Shown: piece after piece, positions 32,890-42,026 of the stretch
Layout: the number at the start of each line of letters is the position of its first letter
Position numbering within the stretch: the stretch's first letter is position 1
Notes under the pieces: model-generated
Seen by the model: only the letters and a program-made list of their open reading frames with translations
Databases searched by the model: none
Told to the model about the DNA's origin: nothing
Translations under genes and position numbers: made by a program
Assembly: GCF_027943255.1 (NCBI RefSeq)
Contig: NC_072895.1
Location: forward strand, 27,502,001 to 27,566,000
Source: Anastrepha obliqua
Lineage: Eukaryota; Arthropoda; Insecta; Diptera; Tephritidae
DNA length: 64,000 nt
Direction: 5' to 3'

Positions 32890-34440
32890 CCTAAAATATT
32901 GAGCCTTCTTCTATCCAGGCCATGCACCCGCATAGAAAGTATTCTATAGTCTCTTCTTCTTCAATGCCGTTACAGCTTCTGCAATAATCGTTATAGGGCG
33001 CTCCCAATCTACTGGCAGGGCTGCCAATCAGACAATGCCCTGTTAGGACCCCGAGAAGACTTTTCATGTTTTTCCTGTTCAGTTTCAACAGTCGGCTTGT
33101 GCGGCCCATGTTCCATTCTGGCCACGTCATTCTACTTGTTGCACAGGTCAGGGACCGAGTCCATAGCCCGTTGCCAGCTCTGATAGTGTGTTTGTCTATT
33201 AGAATCTTACAAGTTCCTAAAGGTATAGATAGGTATGTTTGCTTTGTCGGGTTGGATCGGTAATGTGGTACCCAATCTCGCTAGTTCACCTGCTTTGCAG
33301 TTGCCCGCTATGCAGCTGTACCCGACACCCAGAGCAGGTTTATTAGAAAGTACTGTGATAGTTCTCTCAAAACGTCGATATATTCTTTTAGTGTCTCTGT
33401 TAATATTAGGCGATTATAAAGCTTTCAGGACCGATTGGCTATCTGAATATATAGGGTTTTTTAATAAGAGGTGTTATTTTGATATTCAAAGAAAATGTTA
33501 TTTCTTAACATAAATGATCGGATGTTTATTTCATTACAAAGAGGAAGGTATGCCGTTAATAGTGGAAAATAACGTCAGGCAAATGACCACCACGACCACG
33601 CTTACAGGACAATATCCTTTTCATTAAAATTGTCTATTACCGAATTGCAAAGTAGCTGCGCTATGTCCTCGATAGCCTCACTAATACCATCTTTGAGGTC
33701 TTGAATCGACCCTGGGCTGTTGGCGTAGACCTTCTCTTTTACGTGGCCCCAGAGAAAAAAGTCACAAGGTGTTAAATCACAAGATCTCAGTGGCCAATTG
33801 TAATCACCTCTTCGAGAGATAACACGGTCCGGAAACTTTTCCCGTAAAAGATCAATGGTTTCGTTGCTTGTGTGGCACGTAGCGCCGTCTTGTTGAAAAT
33901 AGACGTTGTCCAGATCAATTCCATCTAATTCCGGCCATAAAAATCGGTAACCATCTCTCGACAGCGCAGTCCATTCACCAGTAACACCTGTTATTGGGAA
34001 CCCCTTTATATTTACCTCTCTTGTGGTAAGAACGCTTTTATTTAGAGCTAACAGGCTAATAGCCAGAATTTCAGCTTGAAATACACTGCAGTGATCCGGT
34101 AGCCGGCATGAAAGGTTGGCATTCATTGCCTCAGAGTTAAGGCCTCCGCCTATTTGTTCATTTAACTTGGAACTATCAGTATAGATATTGATTCCACTTT
34201 TCTTGTCACTTACCCCATTGTCCCAATCTTCTATCGTTGGGAAAGTTGTGGTAAAGGATGTGTTTACATGCAGCTCTACTGAGTTACAAAAGTCTGTCGT
34301 TTGATGTAAGAAGGAGTATTCATCTAGTATTCTTGCGTGACCCCTCCTATTGGTAGTTATGTTAGAAAATTCTCTTAACCTAAGTGCCGATTTAGCCGCC
34401 AACTGTTTTCTGTAGGCCTCAATCGGTAATAAGTGAAGCA
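32890..34440 (-). mobile_element. RNase H-type non-LTR retrotransposon relic split by a D,D41D insertion
   Basis: Minus strand: MLHLLPIEAYRKQLAAKSAL (34441-34380) precedes the RNase H domain (INIYTDSSKLNEQIGGG, about 34185; CSVFQAEILAI, about 34090), up to REVNI at 34010. After the inserted element it resumes with YSDSQSVLKAL (33449) and a decayed GNCKAGELARLG. The C-terminal knuckle AFTGHC-like LTGHCLIGSPAS...YCRSCNGIEEEETIEYFLC follows (33130-32891). The insertion cut exactly between two RNase H motifs. Frames downstream contain stops. Confidence 0.9.
33452..34007 (-). mobile_element. D,D41D element A, 'tail' deletion copy nested in the retroelement
   Basis: Ends TAGGGTTTTTTAATAAGAGG and the inverse AAGGGGTTCCCAATAACAGG, TA-rich flanks. 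Encodes on the minus strand the catalytic-domain part from LSRDGYRFLWPELDG (a one-base loss alters RYREMI) through QQDGATCHTSNET, CDLTPCDFFLWG and the C-terminus KDIVL (33602-33960). The deletion junction (GTTACTGGTGAATGG) is the same as in the copy at 49048-49576. This frame is read in continuity with the host retroelement frame, an accidental fusion. Confidence 0.9.
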
Positions 34441-34540
34441 TGACATATGCGGCTCTATAAGAAAAACAAATTTTTTGGGTTTGAAATACAATTCATTATT
34501 CAGTACAGTATCCCTGAACATCAATAAACTTGTTCCAACG

Positions 34541-34770
34541 ATATTATTCTTCTTCTTCCTCTTTTCCTCCTTCTTTTTCATCTCTCCTCCTTCTCCTTCC
34601 CCTTCTCCTCCTTCTTCTTCTCCTTCTCCTCCTTCTTCTTCCCCTTCTCTTCCTTCTATTCCCCCTTCTCCTCCTTCTTCCCCTTCTCCTCCTTCTACTT
34701 CTCCTTCTCCTTCTCCTCCTTCTTCTTCCAATTCTTCTCCTTCTTCTTCCCCTTCTGCTTCTTCTTCTTA
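34541..34770 (-). repeat. 230-bp CTT/CTC microsatellite (expanded retroelement tail)
   Basis: Strand-asymmetric pyrimidine tract (TTCTTCTTC, CTCCTTCTT, CCCCTTCTC variants) with no purines over long stretches. Open frames in several phases (poly-Ser/Pro, poly-Leu, poly-Arg, poly-Glu/Gly) are artefacts of the repeat. It may adopt H-DNA-like structures (inference). Confidence 0.95.
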
Positions 34771-34856
34771 GCACAGGTATATTTTTCCACTTACGAACGT
34801 CCATCACTTTGAAGTCTGACTCGATGTTATCAAGCCATCTCTCACTTTTTTAATTC
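34541..34856 (-). mobile_element. Non-LTR retroelement 3' end with greatly expanded AAG tail
   Basis: On the minus strand, 34856-34775 encodes RWLDNIESDFKVMDVRKWKN, the extreme C-terminus of an RT ORF2. It is followed directly by a GAAGAA/GGAGAA tract (see 34541-34770). The mariner sequence is interrupted, and TTCCAACGA appears at both borders (34532-34540 and 34857-34865), which would be the target duplication. The copy is thus little more than the tail. Confidence 0.78.
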
Positions 34857-35410
34857 TTCCAACGAGATCCCAATTTAAGAATTCCATCCCTGAAGTGAGA
34901 ATCTGGAGAGGCTGGTCTGAAAGGTTACAAATAATATTCAGCATTTATTGTTTTAGCAGTTTGCAAGTAATCCACAAACGAAATTTCTTTCGCATCCCAA
35001 AAACTTGATGCTAACACCTTCTTGGCCGATTTCTGGGTACGAACTCGTTTCAGAGCCGAAGAACCAGGTTTCCACTCTTTCTCTGATTTAAGATCATGGG
35101 GATAAACCCAAGTCTCATCCATAATGATGAGAGAAAGTCGCATTCGAATGTGTTTATGCTCCATTGTTAGCGAATTCGGCGCACATTACGCTCACAGCTT
35201 TCCGAAACCCAATACTTCGGTCAAAATATTGCTTACACTGGCCAATGAGATGCCTAGTATTTTTACGAAATTTCTCCCAATCACTCGACGATTTTCTTAT
35301 ACGATATTCTGTACGATTTCTGGTGTTGTTGCTGTTACTGTTTTTGGACGTCCTTTACGTGGATCGTCTTCAAGGTGTGTACGACCACGTTTAAGTTCAG
35401 CAACCCCAAG

Positions 35411-36137
35411 CCGAAAGCGATCAATTTCCAAACATTGAGTTTTCTGACGAGAAAATTTTTCAAATTGAGCAATTCGTAAACTCCCAAAACGATAGGATTT
35501 ATTTGACCGACCGTTCATACGAGGATAAAGCACCCGCCACGGGGTAATTGCTTGGGCTGCTGTAACCACAGATGGGCGCTGTCTAATCGTTTTCATCGAG
35601 CCTGGCGTCAAGGTAAATGCGAAATATTATCGGGAAAGTATTCTGGAGGCTACTTTGAAGCCGTGGGCAGACAAAGATTTCGGTGGCAGACCATGGACGT
35701 TTCAACGGGACTCAGCTCTGTCTCACAAAGCTCGAGTGAACCAAGAATGGCTAAAAAACAACGTTCCGAACTTCATAACGTCCACACAATGGCTCTCAAA
35801 TTCACCAGACGCGAGTCCAATGGATTATTCTCTTTGGTCCATTTTGGAGAGCAAGGTTCATAGTAAAAGATTCCCCAGTCTCTAGGCGCTGAAAAAAGCC
35901 ATTGTACGCGAGTTGGCCGAAATGCCTACAAGTCACATTCGGGCAGCTTGCGATTCGTTTCTGGACCGTCTCAAGGCCATAGTCAAGGCAAAAGGTGGTC
36001 ATATCGAGCGAAAGTAAATTGATTCTTAATTTTGTATTATTATCACGCATTTCTTGCTTTGAATTGAATAAAAGTAATTTTCTAAACTAAATTTATGGCC
36101 TTTTTAATTGGTTACACTTCGAGTGCCGAATCTTGTA
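35411..36137 (+). mobile_element. maT-type (D,D37D) element, 5'-deleted copy
   Basis: Starts abruptly with CGAAAGCGATCAATTTCC, homologous to the middle of the copy at 43681-44963. It continues through the first catalytic segment (FSDEKIFQIEQF region, 35435), KPWADKDFGGRPWTFQRD (35655-35708, second Asp region), SNSPDASPMDYSLW (third Asp) and the C-terminus near 36015. It ends with GGTTACACTTCGAGTGCCGA, the terminal repeat. The N-terminal domain and left TIR are missing. Confidence 0.88.
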
Positions 36138-36306
36138 CTTTTAGAGCTGTATAGATTGTATCCATTCACACTGTTTATCGCTCATCGTCCATGGCTTTCG
36201 TCTGAGCTCTCTGGATACGATTACGCGGTCGTCTTGTGTATGCCTGAACGGCACTAAAATGATAAAATCATCGCAAATTCTAGCTTTCGCGGATGGCATC
36301 GATCTA

Positions 36307-37800
36307 TTGGGTTGGCAACAAAGAAATTCCGGATTTTTTTTTTTAGAAAATCAAAGACGATTTTTTCATGGAACTAAAGAACTTTATTCTGTAATGTTTT
36401 GTCCATTTTGATCAATGACATTTTGCCATCAACCATCAATGACCAGGTAGCATCATAATCCCACGTTCATAAGACTTCTGGTTTTTATTAGCAAAAAACT
36501 GCATCAGGTCCGATTTGACATCATCATCATTATTGAAATTTTTACCAATCAAGCAATTTTGTAAAGATCGAAACACAAAGTAATCAGAAGGTGTAAGGTC
36601 AGGACTATATGGTGGATGTGGCAAAACAAGCTCCAATAATTTTTGCCGAGTGGCCAAAGATGTGTGTGGCCTTGCATTGTCATGATGGAATACAATACTT
36701 TTTCGATTTGTCAATTCGGGCCGTTTTTCTTCAACTGGATTGTTAAATTTCGTTAGGTGTTCAATGTAGGCATCAGAATTGATCCTTCGGTTGGGTGGTA
36801 GGAGGTAGACAATTCCAGAGGTAAGAGTAGACAATTCCTTTGTAATCCCACCAAACTGATAACAAAACCGTCTTTTGATGAATATCAGCTTTTGATGTTG
36901 TTTGAGTTGGTTCACCTGGCCTGCTCCACGATCTTTTCCGCTTGATATTGTTGTAAACAACCCATTTCTCTTCGCCAGTTATAAGTCGTTTTAAAAATGG
37001 ATCATTTTCATTACGTGTCTTTAGCAAATCGCAACTGTTAATGCGTTGAGTTAAATGCGTTTCTTTCAGTTCGTGAGGAGCCCATGTATCGAGTTTTTGA
37101 ACATCGCCAAGTTGTTTTAAATGATTTTCAATGCATTTATGGTATACATGAAGCTTCCCTGCAACCTCACATGTTGTACTGTGATGAGCCGAATCGATTA
37201 TTGCTTTAATTAGGGCGTCATCCACTTCAACTGGTCGACCAGAGCATTTTTTCATCTTTTAGTGAAAAATCACCAGAACGAAATTTGGCAAACCAATTTT
37301 GACATTGCCGTTCTTTTGAGGCTTCGTCGCCCTTTGCGGAAATAAAAAAGCAAAATATGACGAAAATGTTCCTTTCGATTTTCCATTTTTCAACAAACGC
37401 CAAACGAAAACTACGCAAGCGACCAAAAAACTTTTTTTACTAATTGACAGCTGAATTATATATATATATCTTTCTGGTTGTTTGACCGACCTCCTCCTCC
37501 TATTTGTGACGTGCGTCTTGATGTTGTTCCACAAATGGAGGGACCTACAGTTCCAAGTCGACTCCGAACGGCAGATGTTTTTTATGAGGAGCTTTTTCAT
37601 GGCAGAAATACACTCGGAGGTTTGCCATTACATGCCGAGGGGCGACCACTATTAGAAAAAACGTTTTCTTCAGTTTGGTGTTTGATTACCAACTATCAAT
37701 TAACAAAATGTGTTTTACATTTGTACTACGTCTGCAAACCTACAAATTCAACCGAAGCAATCTATGAGTGAAATCCGCAATTACTTAGTAGCCAACCCAT
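36307..37800 (-). mobile_element. D,D34D mariner with both TIRs, carrying a nested SINE
   Basis: Left TTGGGTTGGCAACAAAGAAA and right inverse ATGGGTTGGCTACTAAGTAA ends. The minus-strand N-terminal part (37418-37227) has a frameshift near WFAKFRSGDFSLKDE. The frame 37255-36773 holds GRPVEVDDALIKAIID, the second HTH and ITGEEKWVVYNNIKRKRSW (the usual first-Asp position reads Glu-Glu). The frame 36960-36436 holds HHDNARPHTS with the second Asp and PPYSPDLTPSDYF with the third, but only 31 residues lie between them instead of 34, so three residues are lost. Confidence 0.92.
37450..37690 (-). repeat. SINE body nested in the mariner
   Basis: Minus-strand copy without the tRNA-like head. Tail ATATATATAT at 37458-37468, then the usual body to GGTAAT/ACACCAAACTGAAG at about 37690. 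It lies between the mariner start codon region and its right TIR. Confidence 0.85.
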
Positions 37801-37804
37801 AATA

Positions 37805-38370
37805 ATGATAACGCAGTCAGAAGCTTGGGCCTCCGCTTAAACGAAGCAAAAACAAAATTTTTGTGCACTGAAAAAGTTCGGAATGAATGTTAATATGGAG
37901 CGGATGGCATCGTTCAAATATCTTAGATCTATTATCGTTTCGGACGCAACCGCAAAACAAAAAGTGAGTGCTAGGCCCCAGGCGGGAAACATGACCTTTC
38001 TTTTCTGCTATGCAAGGCTCTTCGTTTCTTTCGAAGCGAACGCAGCTAAAACTCTATAAAACAATAATTAGGTCTCGCGTTACTTATGCTTCTGAAACCT
38101 GGGAGATGCGTAAGGCGTATGAAGAACTTAACTTATTTGAGCGCAAGTTTCTGCGCCGCATTTTGTGAGCGGTGTGGATAGACTACGTCAACTACCGTCT
38201 ACGTTGCAACGATGAATACCTGAGCTGAATTACTTCTAAAACTAAACTACTGAGCTAAACGACATCCAAATCGCCGACTTCCTTCAAGCTTCAGCGTCGT
38301 AAGTGAGCTGGTCCTGTTCTGTGGCTGGACCCAAACGAAATTGCAAAAAAGATCTACAAGGTGATGTCCC
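37805..38370 (+). mobile_element. Non-LTR ORF2 C-terminal relic
   Basis: Reads GLRLNEAKTKFLCTE, then FKYLRSIIVSDATAKQKVSA, a decayed segment, FERKFLRRIL-like sequence near 38135-38165, RCNDEYLS, IQIADFLQASAS and AGPVLWLDPNEIAKKI near 38310-38360. This is the order of RTE/CR1-like ORF2 C-termini. It is heavily decayed with many stops. Confidence 0.75.
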
Positions 38371-38399
38371 AAATAAACAAGACTGGGGTCTTAAAAATG

Positions 38400-39430
38400 T
38401 TTTTTTATGGCACCATCTTTTTAATGAGTTAGTGCGTTGGGAGTTACATCGCTAGCTGACTTCCAGTGAAAGCTAGGTGACATTCGGTTCAGTGGAAGCG
38501 AAGTTATTGCGTCTAAAGTGTCAGTATGCTTGTGTCATCGGTACAAAAATGAGTCTCGAACAAGAGGTAATATCAAATTTTGTTTTAAAATCAGTAAAAC
38601 GTTTACGAAAACATTTGAATTGATGAAAAAAGTTTATGGTGATGATTGTCTATCCCGTTCCAAAGTTTATGAGTGGTTTACACGTTTCAGAGATGGTTGT
38701 GAGGACATAAATAAGAATGAACTTACGGGCCGCCCAAAATCAGTAATCACCGAAACCTCCATCGAAATTGTTCGTAAATTTATCAAAAATGAACCGAAAT
38801 CATGGTTGAAATTCATGGAGTCGGAGTTGAATATCTCCAAAACATCAATTTATCGCATTTTAATCGATCATTTGGGCTTACGAAAGTTCTGTGCACGTAT
38901 CAGTCCGCTGAAGTTAACTGAGGATCAAATTTTGCTCAGAACTCAACATTCAAAAGATTTCATTAAAGAGGTGAGAAAAGACGAGAACTTCCTTTACAAC
39001 GTTGCAACTGGTGATGAAACGTGGCGTTTCCAACATGGACCTGAAACTAAGCGCCAAAGTGTCGAACGGAAGGCCTCAGACGAGCCACCACCCAAAAAAT
39101 CGCGTTTGGAGAATTCAAAAATCAAGTCGATGCTCAATTGTTTTTATGATTCCAAGAGAGTTGCCCACAAGAAGCTCGGCCAATGGGCCAAACCGTCAAT
39201 GCAATTTTCTATCTTGGCGTTTCGAAGCGTTTGTTGCATCGCATTCGTCGAATTCGCCCTGAATACCGCGAAGGAGGAAGCTGGCGCTTATTGTATGAGA
39301 ATGCACCATCTCATCGATCCACTCTTCAGACTGATTTTTTGACTAGAAATCGCATTTTAACCATCAATAACTCACCGTATTCGCCTGGTATGGCTCCCTG
39401 CGACTTCTATCTATTCGGAAAATTGCATTT
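38400..39430 (+). mobile_element. D,D34D mariner, C-terminally cut
   Basis: Likely start ATG at 38549 (MSLEQ). One missing base puts the rest in the 38518-39342 frame: ELMKKVYGDDCLSRSKVYEW, RPKSVITETSIEIVRKFIKN, LNISKTSIYRIL (second HTH) and ATGDETWRFQHGPETKRQS with the first Asp. A frameshift near 39180 leads to the 39183-39518 frame with WRLLYENAPSHRS, where the second catalytic Asp is Glu, and SPGMAPCDFYLFGKLHL with the third Asp. The element stops there and fuses to another mariner. It is inactive. Confidence 0.9.
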
Positions 39431-40805
39431 GAATTTGCTCAGAATTGATAAATTTATTTTGTGCGCCGATTCATCACAATGGATAAGACTTGTGCCTATC
39501 ACCATGATCATAAATTAAAACAAGAGGCTAAAGAGTGAATCTGGTTCTTCGGATAAGAAGGTGTTAGCATCAGTTTGCGTCAGGATACGAAAGGAATTTC
39601 GTTTGTAGATTACTTGCAAAACTGGTAAAACAATAAATTCTGAATTTTATTGTAACCTTTAAGAACAGTTGAAGAAAAAGAATCGTGAAAAATACCCAGT
39701 TTGCAAAAGAAAAAAATTCTTTTTCATCAGGGCAATGCATCGGGTCTCATCCGAGGCTTTGTACATCTTTTCATTGGGGGGATTTTTAAGTGGTGGGTCT
39801 CAAGCCCAGCTCACAACTAGCTATCCTGGGATGCTTCGCCTTTTCACGTTGGCTCACTCCCGAACGGGTGCACGGAAGCTACCCAAAGGATACTTGGGCG
39901 AATCCCGGAAGTTGTGAGCTGCTTGAATCATATGTAGAAGAATCGTCCTGGACACTCCCAAGTGAACGGCGATCAGTAACTTTCCCCACTTGCGTGAACT
40001 GCTACAAATGGAACCATCTTCCGCAGAAGCGTGGACGATGACAACATCCGATGAAGCGACGCTTGGAGGGTTTGAGAGAAATAGTATGCGGAAGATTTTT
40101 GAACCTTTGCACGTTGGCAACGGCGAATATCGCAGACGATGGAACGATGAGCTGTATGAGCTTCACGACAACATGGACATAGTACAGCGAATAAAGATCC
40201 AGCGGCTACGTTGGCTGGGTCATGCCGTCCGAATGGATACAAACGCTGCGACCCTGAAAGTATTCGATGCGGTACCAGCTGGTGGTAACAGGGGAAGTGG
40301 AAGACCTCCTCTACGTTGGAAAGATCAGGTAGAGAAGGGCTTGGCTTCACTTTGTGTGTCCAACTGGCGTTGGTTAGCACGAGAAAGAAACGACTGGCAC
40401 ATTTTATTAAACTCGCCCAAAATCGCGTAAGCGGTTATCGCGCCAGTTAAGAAGAAGAAAAATGCACCGTGTCACAAGCGGATTTTGACAAAGGCTAAAA
40501 TCCATGAATTAAAGTTGGAATTGTTGCAGCATCCACGAATTCACTAGATTTGGCTTCTAGCGACTTTCATCTGTTTCCAGACCTAAAAAAATGCATGCTT
40601 GGAAAGCGTTTTTACTCAAATGTTGGGGTCATAACAAGGGCTGTGAGGTGAGGTCTGTGAAAGCGTATTTTTCAGTCCTTCCAGATTCTCATTTCAGGGA
40701 TGTAATTCAAAAAATGGAATCTCGTTGGAACAAGTGTATTGATGTGCAGGGAGACTATCCTGAATAATAAAGTGTTTTTCTTATCGAACCATGAAACTTA
40801 TTGAG
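39431..40805 (+). mobile_element. Second mariner (family of 34445-35410), N-terminus missing, split by a retroelement
   Basis: Begins in the middle of a transposase (RRFITMDKTCAYHHDHKLKQ, about 39465-39515; the Asp-Glu-Thr-Trp motif has decayed). It continues KKVLASVCVRIRKEF and GKTINSEFYCNL to KKILFHQGNA at 39735. After the insert it resumes with NAPCHKRILTKAKIHELKLE (40467-40520), a SLDLASSDFHLF-like third-Asp region and KMESRWNKCIDVQGDYPE (40715-40770). It ends with the terminal repeat ATCGAACCATGAAACTTATT at about 40780-40808. Confidence 0.85.
39755..40466 (+). mobile_element. AAG-tailed non-LTR element, internally deleted, nested in mariner
   Basis: The first part (39776-40025) reads GGSQAQLTTSYPGMLRLFTL, which I cannot place. 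At a GCAGAAGC junction it passes into the ORF2 C-terminus AWTMTTSDEATLGGFERN to ARERNDWHILLNSPKIA (40030-40430), with the 3' end AGTTAAGAAGAAGAA. The mariner sequence AATGCAYCG...TC is found on both sides, the probable target duplication. The ORF2 tail is open and closely related to the copies at 19891-20298 and 63252-63575. Confidence 0.83.
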
Positions 40806-40808
40806 CAA

Positions 40809-41735
40809 CCTACCAAACTTGCGCTATATGAAAAATTTTGCAAATGTGTGTAGAAATGGCAAATTTTGCATGCGTTGTAAACAATCACGGTACACTGTAC
40901 AATATCTAACATACATATACATACACATACACACATACCCATATATATGTCTGTATATATTACGAAAAAAAACCAAAGTTATGAAGCTTCAGAAAGGATT
41001 TGTTTTCCGCTTAATCCATTAGCGCGAGGCTTTGACTTCTCTTCAAGCATCAACTTAATTGCGGGTAGGTATTTCATTTGATTATTTGTTCATGTGGGAA
41101 ATTAAAACGCATTTATTCTTCTAAAATTTAAACCTGGCACATTTTCAATTGCTCAACTTATTTGTTGCACTTATTGCCCTCGTTGCCAATAAAAGGCTGC
41201 TAGCACGGCTGCCATTTCATCTAAGTAATTTTAACGTTTTACATTATTTTGCCATTAATTATGGCAGCGCACAAGAAATTGCAGCGCGCAGCGAGAGTGC
41301 TCGTTAATGCCACATTATGTTGCACTTTTAATTTTGTGCGACACATTAACACCCGAACAGCAACAAATTGTTAGCGAATAAGGAAAGGAAGCAGGCGCAT
41401 TTAAAAGAGTATCTTCATTCGCTATTAACACCCTCCAGTCGGCTGTGTTTGCGTCTTTTGACGTAATCGAGGCATTCAGTCATTCTACCTCGTTAAAAAG
41501 CAGTTGCTGGAGCGACACAGCGACACAGTTGCGTTAATAGATTTAGTGGTTAGCTTGCGTAAATACTCACACACACACACACACTCACACTTACACATTA
41601 ATATACATACATACAGTAGTAATTCGATAAACCGATTACTCAAAGTGAGTATTTTAATTGGACTCAACTTTCTAATGGAATTCTAACGGATAATAGTGCT
41701 GATTTATTGTGGGTGGTCAAACTTAAGGTGGATAG
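40809..41735. other. Non-coding host DNA, CA microsatellites, and a Tigger-like solo end
   Basis: TACATA/CACATA repeats near 40909-40945 and a CA run at 41567-41592. At 41612 TA is followed by CAGTAGTAATTCGATAA, matching the end of the pogo/Tigger-like element at 46428-46447, so another copy once ended here. No coding exon recognised. Confidence 0.5.
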
Positions 41736-41739
41736 TTAA

Positions 41740-42022
41740 CAAGAATAGATGAGTCTATGTTCGGAATTTCGGAAGTACCCTGGTTCGATACTCCGGGCAT
41801 AAAAGATCAAAGTTTTTTCTCAAAGCAGTCACCGCTCTGCAGGCAATGGCAAACCTCCGGGTGTATTTCTGCCACAAAAAATCTGCTCATAATAAACCAA
41901 CTGCCATTCGGACGCTGCGTGCAACTGTAGATCTCTCCAAAACATAAAGACGCACGCCACAAATAGGAGGATGAGCTCGGCCAAAACCCAATAAACAGTG
42001 TAAGCTCCAATTACATACACAT
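41740..42022 (+). repeat. SINE copy with divergent head
   Basis: B box CTGGTTCGATACTCC near 41770, then CGGGCATAAAAGATCAAA, then the common body (GGCAATGGCAAACCTCCGGG) to GTAAGCTCCAATTAC at 42015. The head carries CCGGGCA rather than CGGTGAAACACC, a variant shared with 46982-47262 and 49750-50020. The Tc1 element starts four bases after its tail. Confidence 0.8.
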
Positions 42023-42026
42023 GGTA

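Larger units (their letters stand above)
34445..35410 (-). mobile_element. D,D34D mariner relic, split by a retroelement 3' end
   Basis: On the minus strand ELKRGRTHLEDDPRKGRPKT (about 35400-35345) is the linker after the first HTH. FRKAVSVMCAEFANNGA (about 35215-35165) precedes MDETWVYPHDLKSEKEW with the first Asp (35120-35070). KKVLASSFWDAKEISFVDYL follows to about 34940, then a large deletion to the C-terminal FRDG.. SRWK (34880-34855). The last residues resume after the inserted tail (34540-34490). The same family recurs at 39431-40805. The right end is cut by maT sequence at about 35411. Confidence 0.82.

Noticed and set aside
34375..34853. Long open frames in all phases (poly-Ser/Pro, poly-Leu, poly-Arg, poly-Glu/Gly)
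   Set aside because: Produced by the CTT/CTC microsatellite. No start context, domain or conservation supports a protein.
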